DNA of 64,000 bases, taken from Dehalococcoidales bacterium (lineage in GTDB: Bacteria > Chloroflexota > Dehalococcoidia > Dehalococcoidales > UBA5760). Location of the stretch: assembly GCA_028716225.1 (NCBI GenBank), contig JAQUQE010000004.1, positions 1 through 64,000 on the forward strand. Direction: 5' to 3'. Both the position numbers and the translations under genes were made by a program. Below, piece by piece: positions 53,862 to 63,325 of this stretch; the stretch's first letter is position 1, and each line of letters starts with the position of its first letter. The notes under the pieces were generated by a model. That model did not search any database. It was not told the origin of the DNA and saw nothing but the letters and a program-made list of their open reading frames with translations.

Positions 53862-56326
53862 GGCAGGAAAAATTTACCGAACAGGCACAGGAGGCACTGG
53901 CCTTATCACAGGAGATAGTCCGTCAGTACCACCATAGCCAGTGGGACGTTGAGCATATCCTGCTGGCCCTGCTCCGGCAGGAGGCGGGTTTGGTCGGTGA
54001 GATACTTACGGACCTGGGGGTGGACCTTGAGGCAGCCAGACAGCAGGTAGAAGCGGCACTGGAGCAGTCTCCCCGGGTTGCTTATGAAACGGGACAAATA
54101 TATGCCACACCGCGGGTTGCCCAACTGATAAACAAGGCCGGTGAGGAAGCGGCCAGGCTCAAGGACGAATTTATCGGAACCGAACACCTTTTTATTGCCA
54201 TGACTGCGGAGGAGAAGGGCGAAGCGTCGGCAATCCTGCATCGGCTGGGTATCGACCAGGAGAGGGTCTATGCTGCTCTCCAGAAGCTCCGTGGCAGTCA
54301 TCGGGTTACCGATAGCCGGGCCGAGAGTAAATACCGTTCCCTGGAAAAGTACGGTCGCGATTTGACCGAGCTTGCCCGACAGGGTAAGCTTGACCCGGTC
54401 ATCGGCCGCGAAGAGGAAATCAAGCGAATAATGCAGATACTTACCCGCCGCACCAAGAATAACCCGGTGGTTATCGGCGATGCCGGAGTGGGCAAGACAG
54501 CCCTCGCCGAGGGACTGGCGGAAAAGATCGCCGCCGACGATGTTCCTGACTCTCTCAAAGGACGTAAGGTGGTAGCCCTTGACATGGGAGCGCTGGTAGC
54601 CGGCAGCAAGTTCCGTGGTGAATTCGAGGAGCGGCTAAAGGCAGTAATGGACGAGGTCCGTCAGTCACGGGGTGAGGTAATACTGTTCATCGATGAAATC
54701 CATACCGTGGTTGGGGCAGGAGCAGCCGAGGGAGCTATTGACGCCAGCAACATGCTCAAACCGGCTCTGGCGCGCGGGGAGCTTCAGTGTATCGGCGCAA
54801 CCACCCTCGATGAATACCGCAAGTTCATCGAGAAGGACAAGGCCCTGGAACGGCGCCTGCAGCCGGTATTCGTCAGCGAGCCGAGCATCGAGGCAACCGT
54901 TGAAATGCTGCGCGGACTCCGTCCCCGCTATGAGGCACACCACAAGATCAAGATCAGCGACGGAGCCCTGGAGGCAGCCGCCCGGTTGAGTCAGCGCTAC
55001 ATCTCCGACCGTTTTCTGCCGGACAAGGCAATCGACCTTATCGATGAGGCCTCAAGCAAGATACGTATCGACGCCGAGAGCGCCCCCACGGAGGTAAAGT
55101 CGCTGGAGCAGCATGTAAAACAGCTACTCAACGAAGAAGAGGCCGCCTCACAACGGCAGGACTATGAGCAGGCTGCCCGACTTAAGGCGGAGAGGCTGCG
55201 ACAGGAGGACCAGTACAACCGTGCCAAGAATAGCTGGCTGCAAAAGGAAAGGATCGACGAGGTAGTTGACGAAGAGGATATCGCCCAGCTCATCTCGAAA
55301 TGGACCGGAATCCCGGTCTCCCAGATGCTGGAGGGTGAAACGGAGAAGCTGCTCCACATGGAGGAGCGGATTCACGACAGACTGGTCAACCAGGAAGAGG
55401 CGGTAAATGCTGTCTCCGAGGCCATCCGCAGGAGCCGCGCCGGACTGAAAGACCCCAAACGGCCCATTGGCAGCTTTATGTTTCTCGGTCCCACCGGCGT
55501 CGGTAAGACCGAACTGGCCCGTACCCTGGCCTGGTTCCTGTTTGATGACGAAGGCGCCATGGTGCGCCTGGATATGTCCGAATACCAGGAGAAGCACACC
55601 GTATCCCGTCTCATCGGAGCACCGCCGGGTTACATCGGGTACGAAGAAGGCGGACAGCTCACCGAAGCTGTCCGGCGGCGTCCCTACCGGGTAATTCTGC
55701 TCGACGAAATAGAAAAGGCGCACCCGGAGGTATTCAACATACTGCTCCAGGTCCTTGACGACGGACGGCTGACCGACGGTCATGGACGGACCGTCGATTT
55801 TAAAAACAGCGTCATTATTATGACCAGCAACACCGGCGTCGAGTCAATTAGACAGTATACGGATCTCGGCTTCGGTACGCAAAAGGGCGATGGAGAAAAC
55901 GGGCTGCAGAGTTATCAGCGTATGAAGGCAAAGGTGATGGAAGCGGTGAAGAAGACCTTCCGCCCCGAATTCATCAACCGGATCGATGAGATTATCGTCT
56001 TCCACGAGCTAACCGAGGAGCAGCTCAAGGATATCGTTGAGCTGCTGATCAAAGACCTGCAGCAACGGCTCACTGAGCGCAGACTGACGATAGATCTGAC
56101 CAAAGCCGCCAAATCATGGCTGGTCAATAAGGGCTACGACCCGACCTACGGGGCAAGACCGCTCAGGCGGGCTATAGAACGTTATGTAGAGAACCCGCTG
56201 TCGAGTAAGCTACTCGAGGGAGAGTTTAGCGAGGGCGATAAGATTGTCGTTGGCTTAAGCGACGATAAACTGACCTTCTCCGCCGGCAAGGCGGCGAAAG
56301 CAGGGGCACGAACAGGAAATGCTTAA
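53858..56326 (+). CDS. clpC: ATP-dependent Clp ATPase ClpC
   Basis: An 822-residue Clp/Hsp100 AAA+ protein. Clp_N double repeat at 1-145. AAA-1 has Walker [13 protein letters not shown] near 205. The middle is short, with a UVR-like [14 protein letters not shown], and AAA-2 has [12 protein letters not shown] near 548 and [15 protein letters not shown]. The short middle domain points to ClpC rather than ClpB, whose coiled coil is much longer. No clear VGF/IGF ClpP-loop was searched out. It ends sharing a base with the DedA gene. Confidence 0.9.
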   Translation: MRQEKFTEQAQEALALSQEIVRQYHHSQWDVEHILLALLRQEAGLVGEILTDLGVDLEAARQQVEAALEQSPRVAYETGQIYATPRVAQLINKAGEEAARLKDEFIGTEHLFIAMTAEEKGEASAILHRLGIDQERVYAALQKLRGSHRVTDSRAESKYRSLEKYGRDLTELARQGKLDPVIGREEEIKRIMQILTRRTKNNPVVIGDAGVGKTALAEGLAEKIAADDVPDSLKGRKVVALDMGALVAGSKFRGEFEERLKAVMDEVRQSRGEVILFIDEIHTVVGAGAAEGAIDASNMLKPALARGELQCIGATTLDEYRKFIEKDKALERRLQPVFVSEPSIEATVEMLRGLRPRYEAHHKIKISDGALEAAARLSQRYISDRFLPDKAIDLIDEASSKIRIDAESAPTEVKSLEQHVKQLLNEEEAASQRQDYEQAARLKAERLRQEDQYNRAKNSWLQKERIDEVVDEEDIAQLISKWTGIPVSQMLEGETEKLLHMEERIHDRLVNQEEAVNAVSEAIRRSRAGLKDPKRPIGSFMFLGPTGVGKTELARTLAWFLFDDEGAMVRLDMSEYQEKHTVSRLIGAPPGYIGYEEGGQLTEAVRRRPYRVILLDEIEKAHPEVFNILLQVLDDGRLTDGHGRTVDFKNSVIIMTSNTGVESIRQYTDLGFGTQKGDGENGLQSYQRMKAKVMEAVKKTFRPEFINRIDEIIVFHELTEEQLKDIVELLIKDLQQRLTERRLTIDLTKAAKSWLVNKGYDPTYGARPLRRAIERYVENPLSSKLLEGEFSEGDKIVVGLSDDKLTFSAGKAAKAGARTGNA

Positions 56327-56997
56327 TGACGGTAGCGACTAGCGCAGGGGTGAAGAAGGGCTCGAACCGCAAGAAATACATTGCCGGTATCTGTTTTGTC
56401 GCCGGAATTGTGATTGCCTGTGTTCTTCTTGTCTATCACTGGGAGTACGTGCTCCGCTTTCAGAAGTATGGCTATCTAGGCCTTTTTCTTATGTCACTGG
56501 TCAGCGGCTTCAGTATCCCGCTGCCGGTCCCTTATATGGTATTCACCTTTACTCTCGGCGGCGTATTGCATCCAGCGCTGGTGGGAATAGCCACCGGGGC
56601 GGGACTCGGTGCCGGTGGTACCCTCCTCTATCTGACCGGCCGCGGCGGGCGTCGCTTCCTCCCCCACTTTGAGATCTCGGACCCGGCCGATGAAGCATAC
56701 TCCTCACGCTGGTCACGATTCTTGAGGCGAATAAAAATGCACAGGATTATGCACTTCGCCCACCGGAGGGGCACCCTGGCCGTGTTTGTACTATCCGTGC
56801 TGCCCAACCCCTTTTTCACACCGATGGCAATCAGTATGGGGACAATGCGCTTCAGATTGGCAAAGTTTTCCTTTGCCTGCTGGGCCGGACAGACGGTCAA
56901 AGCTATTGGTATTGCCTACTGCGGCTATCTGGGCCTGGGCTCTTTTCTGCGCTGGATGGGCCTGTTTAACATGCCCAGTATACCCGGCGTATCTTAA
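56326..56997 (+). CDS. DedA/VTT-domain membrane protein
   Basis: A 223-residue membrane protein of the SNARE-associated (VTT/DedA) family. FQKYGYLGLFLMSLVSGFSI and PFFTPMAISMGTMRFRLAKF are typical, with about five membrane segments. DedA proteins move or homeostatically control phospholipids. The ATG shares one base with the clpC stop (TAATG), so it may belong to the heat-shock transcript. Confidence 0.82.
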   Translation: MTVATSAGVKKGSNRKKYIAGICFVAGIVIACVLLVYHWEYVLRFQKYGYLGLFLMSLVSGFSIPLPVPYMVFTFTLGGVLHPALVGIATGAGLGAGGTLLYLTGRGGRRFLPHFEISDPADEAYSSRWSRFLRRIKMHRIMHFAHRRGTLAVFVLSVLPNPFFTPMAISMGTMRFRLAKFSFACWAGQTVKAIGIAYCGYLGLGSFLRWMGLFNMPSIPGVS

Positions 56998-57021
56998 AAA
57001 CAGGTTTACAAGGAGTTATTC

Positions 57022-57657
57022 ATGGAAAGAGTTGCCACCGACTGGGACAGGTATCACAAGCGCGTCCGTGTCAGCCAGAGGTTCTTATGGACAGTATGGA
57101 GGGCTTACGCCAGTCTGCTCAGCGGATTCAGCTTCAGCAAACCGATTAAGATAATCGAGCTGGGCTGCGGCACCGGCTATCATACGCTGCAGATGACCAG
57201 GCTGTACCAGGTGGACAAGGTAACCCTGGTCGATGCCAACGCCAGCGTTATCAGCGATACGGAAAGAAGAATGTCCTCGCTGAAATGCGAGAAGGAGTTT
57301 CTGCTCAGGGACCTGTTCAGTCTCGATCTGGAGGAGAGGTATGATATCGTTCATTCTCAGGGGCTTCTCGAACACTACACTCCCGAGGAGCAACGGCAGT
57401 TGATTCGCCTGCACCGCGACCTGCTGGCCCCGGGCGGGATTGCGTTAATTCTGGTACCAACCACCAGTCTAACCTACCGATTCTGGAGAGGTCTTCTGGA
57501 GAGGCTGAACCAGTGGATATATAGTGACGAGGTCGCCCTCTCCAGAGCAGAGTTCGTCCGGCAACTGGAAGACAGCGGCCTGGAAATACTGAAGATCCAG
57601 GGGTGTCACCTGACAGAAGTGGGCGCCGTCTGCCGCAGACGTGACGGAGTAAAGTAA
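57022..57657 (+). CDS. SAM-dependent methyltransferase, class I
   Basis: A 211-residue methyltransferase. Motif I IIELGCGTGYHTLQMTRLY at about residue 46 binds SAM; motif II DANASVISDTE; post-motifs EHYTPEEQ and GGIALILVPTTS. Substrate unknown. ATG with AAGGAG upstream, 25 bases after the DedA gene, apparently in the same transcript. Confidence 0.85.
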   Translation: MERVATDWDRYHKRVRVSQRFLWTVWRAYASLLSGFSFSKPIKIIELGCGTGYHTLQMTRLYQVDKVTLVDANASVISDTERRMSSLKCEKEFLLRDLFSLDLEERYDIVHSQGLLEHYTPEEQRQLIRLHRDLLAPGGIALILVPTTSLTYRFWRGLLERLNQWIYSDEVALSRAEFVRQLEDSGLEILKIQGCHLTEVGAVCRRRDGVK

Positions 57658-57765
57658 TTCGCACGCACCAAGCGTGATATTGATCCGACACCCGGTTACC
57701 GTCTCTGACGTCGAGCAATCCATCATAATCATAAGAGAATCATATACATAACGAGGAGGAATACC

Positions 57766-58422
57766 TTGACCAACTCAGATACCCCGGGGAGAGTTGACAG
57801 CAAAAACATCCTGTCTTCCAACGGACAGGCTCCCGATGAGCCCGCCCTGCCGGGGCAAGGTTACCGGATGGCATTCAACTTCAACTCCGCACTGTTTAAG
57901 GTCCTGGTAGACTATCTCAAGCCGGAAGAGAAAGAGATGATCCTGGATTTGGGCTGCAGCCGAGGCTACTATGTTAAAGCAATGGAGGACTATACCAGCG
58001 GCGTAATCGGTGTGGATATCAGCGAAGACTCCTTGAGGAATGCGGTTACCGCCAGGGTGGAGTATGGGGATATTACCAATCTTGACTTTGCCGAAGGCAG
58101 TTTTGACAAGGTCTATTCACTGCACACGATTGAACACCTGCCGGATCTGGAGCGGTTCTTTTCCGAGGTCGCCAGAGTCCTCAGGCCGGGGGGGACCGCT
58201 ATTATTATCTATCCCTGGGAGCTCTTCCGGGGAATGCAGGCTATCGGCGCTGCGATAAGGCAATACCGGAACCCGCTGCTGGCGAGGAGGATACACCTGC
58301 ACAGATTGACGCCAAATATTATCAAGAGACTTATTGCCGGTACGCCTCTTGCCCACCGGCAAAGCAAGCTCGTTTTTGCTATGGGTATTCAGTACATGAC
58401 GATACTGACCAGGACATCTTAG
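57766..58422 (+). CDS. SAM-dependent methyltransferase, class I
   Basis: A 218-residue methyltransferase with motif I ILDLGCSRGYYVKAM near residue 65, GVDISEDSLRNAV and HTIEHLPDLERFFSEVARVL. Starts at TTG 57766 with GAGGAGG upstream. It is distinct in sequence from the preceding methyltransferase. The first 30 residues are polar and may be disordered. Substrate unknown. Confidence 0.85.
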   Translation: MTNSDTPGRVDSKNILSSNGQAPDEPALPGQGYRMAFNFNSALFKVLVDYLKPEEKEMILDLGCSRGYYVKAMEDYTSGVIGVDISEDSLRNAVTARVEYGDITNLDFAEGSFDKVYSLHTIEHLPDLERFFSEVARVLRPGGTAIIIYPWELFRGMQAIGAAIRQYRNPLLARRIHLHRLTPNIIKRLIAGTPLAHRQSKLVFAMGIQYMTILTRTS

Positions 58423-58472
58423 GTCTCCTGCCCCATAGCCTCTGCTAACAGCCTGCTGCTTCCCCCACCGGC

Positions 58473-59060
58473 TCACTTCTCTTCGATGGTTATCCTTATG
58501 ATGACATCACCCTGCTCGATCTGCTGCAGGACATCCATCCCATCGATGAGCTGGCCGAATACCGAGTGCTTGCCGTCGAGGCCATGCTGTGGGGTCAAGG
58601 TAATGAAAAACTGGCAGCCGTTGGTATCCGCACCGGAATTGGCCATTGACAGGGCGCCGGCAAGATGAGTATGCTCGCTGAACTCGTCGGCAAAGGAGTA
58701 ACCGGGGTTACCCCTCCCCGTACCGGTGGGGTCACCCCCCTGAATGACGAAGTCCGGTACGACACGGTGAAATGTGGTCCCGTCATAGAACCCGTCATTG
58801 GCGAGAAAGACGAAGTTGTTTACCGTATTGGGGACATCGCTGGCAAATAGCTCTAGGACCATGTTCCCACGCCCGGTTTCGATGGTGGCAATATACTCCT
58901 TGCCGGTATCAATCACCATCGCCGGTGGTGCCGAGTAGGTCTTCGGTTTTGCCGCCGGTCCCGGCGTTGTGTCGGACGCCTGACTGGCACACGATACCAG
59001 AAAAAGCGCACCGGCAGCCATAACGGCGATTGCTACTTGGGATATTCTGGTTTTTGTCAT
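58473..59060 (-). CDS. Secreted cyclophilin-type peptidyl-prolyl isomerase (lipoprotein)
   Basis: A 195-residue protein starting at ATG 59060 with GGAG eight bases upstream. The N-terminus is a signal peptide ending in LVSC, a lipobox. The cyclophilin domain follows with VNNFVFLANDGFYDGTTFHR, FVIQGGDPTGTGRGNPGYSF and FFITLTPQHGLDGKHSVFG. It would isomerise proline bonds of exported proteins outside the membrane. Compared with the family, LSMANSGADTNGCQFF is intact. Convergent with the methyltransferase. Confidence 0.9.
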   Translation of the reverse strand: MTKTRISQVAIAVMAAGALFLVSCASQASDTTPGPAAKPKTYSAPPAMVIDTGKEYIATIETGRGNMVLELFASDVPNTVNNFVFLANDGFYDGTTFHRVVPDFVIQGGDPTGTGRGNPGYSFADEFSEHTHLAGALSMANSGADTNGCQFFITLTPQHGLDGKHSVFGQLIDGMDVLQQIEQGDVIIRITIEEK

Positions 59061-59236
59061 CACAGCATCTCCAAGACGTTCATTAGCTAGTATTTTAACC
59101 CATCCTTTAATCGTCACGCAATTACGCAATTTTCTTGCATCCACCGAAATGAAAGCGGCTAGACTTATGTTAGCTTAGTACAACCGCCGGTATTTGCCAG
59201 CCGACACTCTTTGTGCTAAATTATATTCATCCGCGT

Positions 59237-59309
59237 GGGGCTGTAGCTCAATTGGGAGAGCGTTTGACTGGCAGTCAAAAGGTAGGGGGTTCGAATCCCC
59301 CCAGCTCCA
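59237..59309 (+). tRNA. tRNA-Ala (anticodon GGC), CCA not encoded
   Basis: The acceptor GGGGCTG pairs with CAGCTCC (one G-U), discriminator A at 59309, then T-run. The anticodon stem TTTGA/TCAAA encloses CTGGCAG, giving anticodon GGC. The 3' terminus (59299-59309) is repeated at 60392-60402, there followed by CCA. Confidence 0.95.
59299..59309 (+). repeat. Direct repeat copy 1 (tRNA-Ala 3' end)
   Basis: CCCCAGCTCCA, the last 11 bases of tRNA-Ala, is found again at 60392-60402. Possible attachment-site duplication; see the second copy. Confidence 0.35.
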
Positions 59310-59556
59310 TTTTTCTTTTGGTGAACTTTAGTGTTCTGCAGTTGCTAAAAAGCGTTCAAGCAGTTGCCTGTTAGCTTCAGCCCTGATATTTCTTTATGGC
59401 CAGAACTCATGCTTCTATTCAAACTGATGCCTATAATGCTTACAATTGGGGGAATAATTTGGAACTATCATCACCACATTTTCAACGTAACATTAGAATC
59501 AGATCACACAACACCTTTCTTAATGAAGTTACTATTCTCTTAAGGAGGCTTGAATT

Positions 59557-60312
59557 ATGGAATTTTTTGACCTTATGAGTATCTCACACCGCTATATGGA
59601 GATATTAAACCCTTCTACGTCTGAAAAAATCATCAAACTTGGTAAAATACTCAAATTGAAAAAAGGAAACCGGGTCATTGACTTCGGTTGTGGTTGTGCT
59701 GAGCCTCTCGCTCTCTGGGCTGAGGAATTCGGTATCGTTGGTATCGGCGTGGATATATCCGAAGATTTCTGCGACCGGGCCAGGAAAAAGCTAGTCATGA
59801 GAGGGCTGTCGGATCAAATCGAAATCGTTTGCTCCCCTGCGGCTGACTACGTATTTGAAGAAGGGGCTTTCGATGCCGCAACATGTATCGGGGCAACGTT
59901 TGTTTTTGGCGGTTACCAGCATTCGATCCAGGAAATGAAGCGGGCTGTTCGTCAGAATGGACGCCTTGGTATCGGAGAAACCCACTGGCTTAGCAATCAG
60001 GTACATCCGGAATATGCCCAAAAGCAGACAACAACCCACACAGAAGCGGAACTAGCTAAATTTACCCGGGATGAAGGCTTTGAACTCGAATACATCATCC
60101 GTGCCAGCAACGACGACTGGGATAGGTACTATTCGGATAATTGGTATGGACTGATACGTTGGCTCGAGGAAAATCCCACCCACCCTGACCATGAACAGGT
60201 ATTCAAGCATTTCCGTACTGACCAGGATGATTATTTACAGTTCCAACGCCAATATATGGGTTGGGCTATGTACTGCATCGCCCCCATCAAATCTCATTCG
60301 ATTGGTAAATAG
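59557..60312 (+). CDS. SAM-dependent methyltransferase, likely acquired
   Basis: A 251-residue class I methyltransferase. Motif I VIDFGCGCAEPLALWAEEFG near residue 46, then IVGIGVDISEDFC and AATCIGATFVFGGYQHSIQE. AGGAGG upstream of ATG 59557. Codon use and flanks are AT-richer than the left part of the window. It sits between two copies of the tRNA-Ala 3' end. The substrate is unknown. Confidence 0.85.
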   Translation: MEFFDLMSISHRYMEILNPSTSEKIIKLGKILKLKKGNRVIDFGCGCAEPLALWAEEFGIVGIGVDISEDFCDRARKKLVMRGLSDQIEIVCSPAADYVFEEGAFDAATCIGATFVFGGYQHSIQEMKRAVRQNGRLGIGETHWLSNQVHPEYAQKQTTTHTEAELAKFTRDEGFELEYIIRASNDDWDRYYSDNWYGLIRWLEENPTHPDHEQVFKHFRTDQDDYLQFQRQYMGWAMYCIAPIKSHSIGK

Positions 60313-60335
60313 GAGCTTATAACAGAAATATGAGG

Positions 60336-60521
60336 CTACTCAATTAAGTGAAAACTTAACTTGAAATCCTTTAGAGGTCCAACTATTGATACCCCAGCTC
60401 CACCAAGGGGTACGATAGACAGAACTTCGACTACCCCTCTTTCTTTCCATTCCTCAATAGTACATAGCGGAGTACATGTCTGTACGGAATTTCCATTAGC
60501 TATTTTATGAAGACAATTACT
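60336..60521 (-). pseudogene. Remnant of a gene, no start codon
   Basis: An open frame of 61 codons ending at TAG 60336, closed upstream by TAG at 60522-60524, with no ATG, GTG or TTG. It reads KIANGNSVQTCTPLCTIEEW, then VVEVLSIVPLGGAGVSIVGP. This is a hydrophobic/charged pattern more like real protein than chance. I cannot name the family. It lies downstream of marR on the same strand and looks like a decayed neighbour. Confidence 0.35.
60392..60402 (+). repeat. Direct repeat copy 2 of the tRNA-Ala 3' end
   Basis: CCCCAGCTCCA, followed here by CCA (60403-60405), which the tRNA gene itself lacks. The 1.1-kb segment between the copies carries the methyltransferase. It lies in the antisense of the gene remnant above, so coincidence is possible. 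Confidence 0.35.
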
Positions 60522-60556
60522 CTAGAAACCGCCTGGTTTTACATTCTTTATTCTTA

Positions 60557-60578
60557 ATATAGTCCTGATATAGTCCTG
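60557..60578. repeat. 11-bp perfect tandem duplication
   Basis: ATATAGTCCTG occurs twice head to tail in a non-coding AT-rich stretch. Only two copies; no role is apparent. Confidence 0.6.
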
Positions 60579-60647
60579 GCGTTATCTAAGAGCCCCCTGA
60601 TCATCACGAGAAGAAGCTCAACCTTTAGAATTACCTGGACATCCGTT

Positions 60648-61163
60648 TCACTGAGCAGGCATTTCGCCTGCTCCTTTAGTTACCTTTGCTTCTTCTATAG
60701 GCCGGCCCGGATTAAGAAACTCGAATGTCCTACCCCGTACCGTTTCCAGTTGATCGATTAGTACTCGCAAATCCTCTTCCGGGATCTCCCCCAAAATGTC
60801 TTGGATGAGCTGCCATCCCAGCGCAGTAGCCTTATCAATGGTCTCTTTACCTTTACTGGTAAGAACTAAACGTACTTCCCTACGGTCACGGCTGCTTCTC
60901 ACTCTCCTAATAAGTCCATCCCTTTGCATACGATCTAGCAGCATACTAACGGCGTTATTGTTCCGATCCAACCAGTTCGCAATGATGGTAGCCGTAACCG
61001 GGCCGTCAGTATATCTCGTCGCCATAAGGACGCCGTTATACTGAGGGGAAATTCCTATTTGCTTGAATACGTTTTCCTCAACTTTCAATACCAGATTGTA
61101 GGTTTGGTGCATTAGTAACCATGTCCTGAGCATAGGATTATCAAATCCAAACTTAACCGGCAT
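60648..61163 (-). CDS. MarR-family transcriptional regulator
   Basis: A 171-residue winged-helix regulator. VLMATRYTDGPVTATIIANWL and NNAVSMLLDRMQRDGLIRRVRSSRDRREVRL are the MarR core, with LTSKGKETIDKATALG after the wing. MarR proteins bind small ligands and repress nearby genes. No obvious partner is adjacent; the remnant downstream may have been its target or operon mate. Confidence 0.85.
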   Translation of the reverse strand: MPVKFGFDNPMLRTWLLMHQTYNLVLKVEENVFKQIGISPQYNGVLMATRYTDGPVTATIIANWLDRNNNAVSMLLDRMQRDGLIRRVRSSRDRREVRLVLTSKGKETIDKATALGWQLIQDILGEIPEEDLRVLIDQLETVRGRTFEFLNPGRPIEEAKVTKGAGEMPAQ

Positions 61164-61273
61164 TTCATATATCTCCGATCGACTATGTCACTATTTGTTC
61201 ATTCACTAATACATTTTATCACACCTGAATCCCACCACTAAATGCTTTAGCGTTTACCTTGCTTCTGAGGGAA

Positions 61274-61522
61274 TCAGTTTCCCAAATACACCTTCTCCAA
61301 GCTGGTGCTCGGGGGATCCTGCCGACCTCTCTGCCCTGTAGTGGTAGCATCACTCAAGATATTTTCCAGGGCTTATCTAGATACGACCATCCGTTTTCCT
61401 CCAAGCCTGATCACCCTGACCGGCAATTCGTCTCTATTGGCCAGTTGATGCGCAAGATTCCCACTCATCCCCAGTGCCCCGGCAGCTTCCGGCATTGTCA
61501 CTGTTAGACTGTCAGTGCTCAT
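61274..61522 (-). pseudogene. AlpA/excisionase-type HTH gene interrupted by a stop codon
   Basis: ATG 61522 opens 49 codons ending at TAA 61373-61375: SLTVTMPEAAGALGMSGNLA, then ELPVRVIRLGGKRMVVSR. That is the MerR-like HTH of excisionase/AlpA proteins. In the same frame the sequence continues ALENILSDATTT to a TGA at 61274, exactly where intact relatives carry the conserved A-L-E-x-[IL] helix, so the TAA replaced one sense codon. It is a remnant of a mobile element. Confidence 0.65.
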
Positions 61523-61753
61523 TTTGTGAAATTCCCCTGAATTCATTGATTCTTACCCACTACCAATTTGCGGCGAGCCTTCTTAATTTGGTGCGGCATT
61601 GGCATTTTTCTTTATTCCTAAGGCACTATAATGATCTCTAGCCAACCGTATGCCTTCACTTTGATTTGTAGTTTCACAAGGTATATGATACGCGTGAAAA
61701 GATTTATTAACAGGATAATGTCGCCAACTAAAGTAATGTGATAGGGGGAAAAT
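61523..61753. other. Non-coding stretch within decayed island
   Basis: No gene supported. A 20-codon basic frame on the minus strand (61543-61605) has no strong start signal. The plus strand before the coiled-coil gene has AGGGGG as ribosome site. Confidence 0.4.
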
Positions 61754-62722
61754 ATGGAAGAGAGAAGATCAGATTTCGAAGAAAAAACCACCAGCATAGT
61801 ACCTATCGAAGAGATGAACCTGGAAGAATCGCAATTGGCGGAGCAACTATACAGCAGCGCGGGGCTAGGTCCGGTGGTTGAGGCCGGGTTGAAAGACTAC
61901 GATAATAAGCTGCGCAAAGAGGATAAGTTAATAAGTAAGGTCTTCGGTGCCCGGGGTAGCGACATAAAGAGCTACGGGGAGTCTGTAGCCAAAAGAGTTG
62001 CCTTTGCAGTATATACCCTGTTGAACAAGCAGTACGGGGGTAAAGTAGGAGACTTGAGGTCGTACATCATGACACTACAGGAAGAACGGGACCGGGCAAA
62101 TACCAGGTATGACGACCTAATGGGAAGAGTGGTTGGAATACTGGGAGAGGAATACAAGAATTTAAGAACTGATTCAAAAGAATTCATGGAGAGGCTGACC
62201 ACAGTACTGGGCGAAGATCTCCAGGAATCAAGGATTGATAAGAAAGAACTGGCGGAGAGACTGGCTGACATAGATGGTCTGAGATTGAAAATAAGGACGC
62301 TGGAGGAAGAAAAGGTACAGTTAAACGAAAACCATGAATCGCAGATGACCGCTCTTAGAAAAGAGCATGGCGAGGCAGTGGAAGACCTGAAATCAAATAT
62401 AGCCGAGCTCGATTCGAAAATAGAAAAGATGGAATCGGAGAAAACGGCTCTGTCAAACGACCTCGGACAGCTGGAAAATAATCATGAGCGACTCAAGAAA
62501 TCCATCGCGGATCTTGCCGGCTCAGTACCTGATGAAGAGATAGGGAAGAAGCTGAGAGACGAGCTGTATCGTTTTATTCTGGAAGACTCAAAAGTCCCCG
62601 ATAAAATAATAGGCGGCGTGGGAAAATTCATCGACTTCAAGAAATACCTTGGATTGGCTGCTGATAGAGGGGCTGAAGAGCTAGGCAAGCGCGTGGAGGA
62701 AATACTTGGTAGTAACCCGTAG
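61754..62722 (+). CDS. Coiled-coil protein of unknown function
   Basis: A 322-residue, very charged and largely helical protein without membrane segments or known motifs. Residues 110-250 form a long coiled coil: GLRLKIRTLEEEKVQLNENH, then SKIEKMESEKTALSNDLGQL. The N-terminal 100 residues (SAGLGPVVEAGLKDYDNKLR and following) and a C-terminal 60 residues are globular-looking. AGGGGG upstream of ATG 61754. No recognisable family. It lies in the tRNA-Ala island and may have come with it. Confidence 0.75.
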   Translation: MEERRSDFEEKTTSIVPIEEMNLEESQLAEQLYSSAGLGPVVEAGLKDYDNKLRKEDKLISKVFGARGSDIKSYGESVAKRVAFAVYTLLNKQYGGKVGDLRSYIMTLQEERDRANTRYDDLMGRVVGILGEEYKNLRTDSKEFMERLTTVLGEDLQESRIDKKELAERLADIDGLRLKIRTLEEEKVQLNENHESQMTALRKEHGEAVEDLKSNIAELDSKIEKMESEKTALSNDLGQLENNHERLKKSIADLAGSVPDEEIGKKLRDELYRFILEDSKVPDKIIGGVGKFIDFKKYLGLAADRGAEELGKRVEEILGSNP

Positions 62723-62939
62723 AACATGAAGAGCTCTATTCAACGTGGTTGATTATGTCGACCTGTCAATCACAAAAGGCAGAGCATCAAAGAGATCGAT
62801 CGAATTCCAACAGATTGTTTTGCTTAACTTGTGCGAGTCTAAGGTTTACAGATACAGACCGAGTGTCTTAGAAGGTTAAAGGTCTTTCGTATCTATAGAA
62901 AAAGAGGTATCAATAATCAGAGCTTCAGTTGCCTCTCTT

Positions 62940-63320
62940 TTACTCTTGTTTTGCATCACCTGACTCATCCACAATATCGCCGGAAGGGATGCACTGTCCG
63001 TCACTGTCCAGATGACATATGCCGACAACCTTTTCTACGGGGACCACGAAGGCGATACCCTTGCCCGGTTTATCAAGCTCGGCGGCACGGACGATTTCTT
63101 CCAGTATTGCCTCTTTCTTATCGGGGAAGGTTACCGACAAGACGATTTCCTTTTCCGGCTCAATAGGGATACCCATGATCGTCTGCTTCTCACGAATCCC
63201 AACCCCACGTCCCAACAGGACAGTACCCCCCTCGGCACCCGCCTTCATGGAGGCGTCTAAAACTGTTTCACCCCAGCCCTTACCCACGATAGTCATGATT
63301 AGAGCGATCTCCAATGACAT
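62940..63320 (-). CDS. PII-like signalling protein
   Basis: A 126-residue member of the PII/GlnB-like fold. IALIMTIVGKGWGETVLDAS and GAEGGTVLLGRGVG form the N-terminal half; TFPDKKEAILEEIVRAAEL and GKGIAFVVPVEKVVG the C-terminal half. The canonical T-loop Tyr uridylylation site is missing, so it is PII-like rather than GlnB. It follows a DUF1538 gene by 5 bases; the two families commonly pair and PII-like proteins often regulate a neighbouring transporter. Confidence 0.8.
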   Translation of the reverse strand: MSLEIALIMTIVGKGWGETVLDASMKAGAEGGTVLLGRGVGIREKQTIMGIPIEPEKEIVLSVTFPDKKEAILEEIVRAAELDKPGKGIAFVVPVEKVVGICHLDSDGQCIPSGDIVDESGDAKQE

Positions 63321-63325
63321 TGATA

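Noticed and set aside
53858-56326. ClpB identity
   Set aside because: The middle domain is short with a UVR-like segment, not the long ClpB coiled coil.
61259-61507. Plus-strand 82-codon frame
   Set aside because: It is the antisense shadow of the broken excisionase-type gene and has no start signal or family resemblance.
61543-61605. 20-codon basic peptide on the minus strand
   Set aside because: Too short to judge; looks Lys/Arg-rich by chance, no convincing ribosome site, though it could be debris of the same element.
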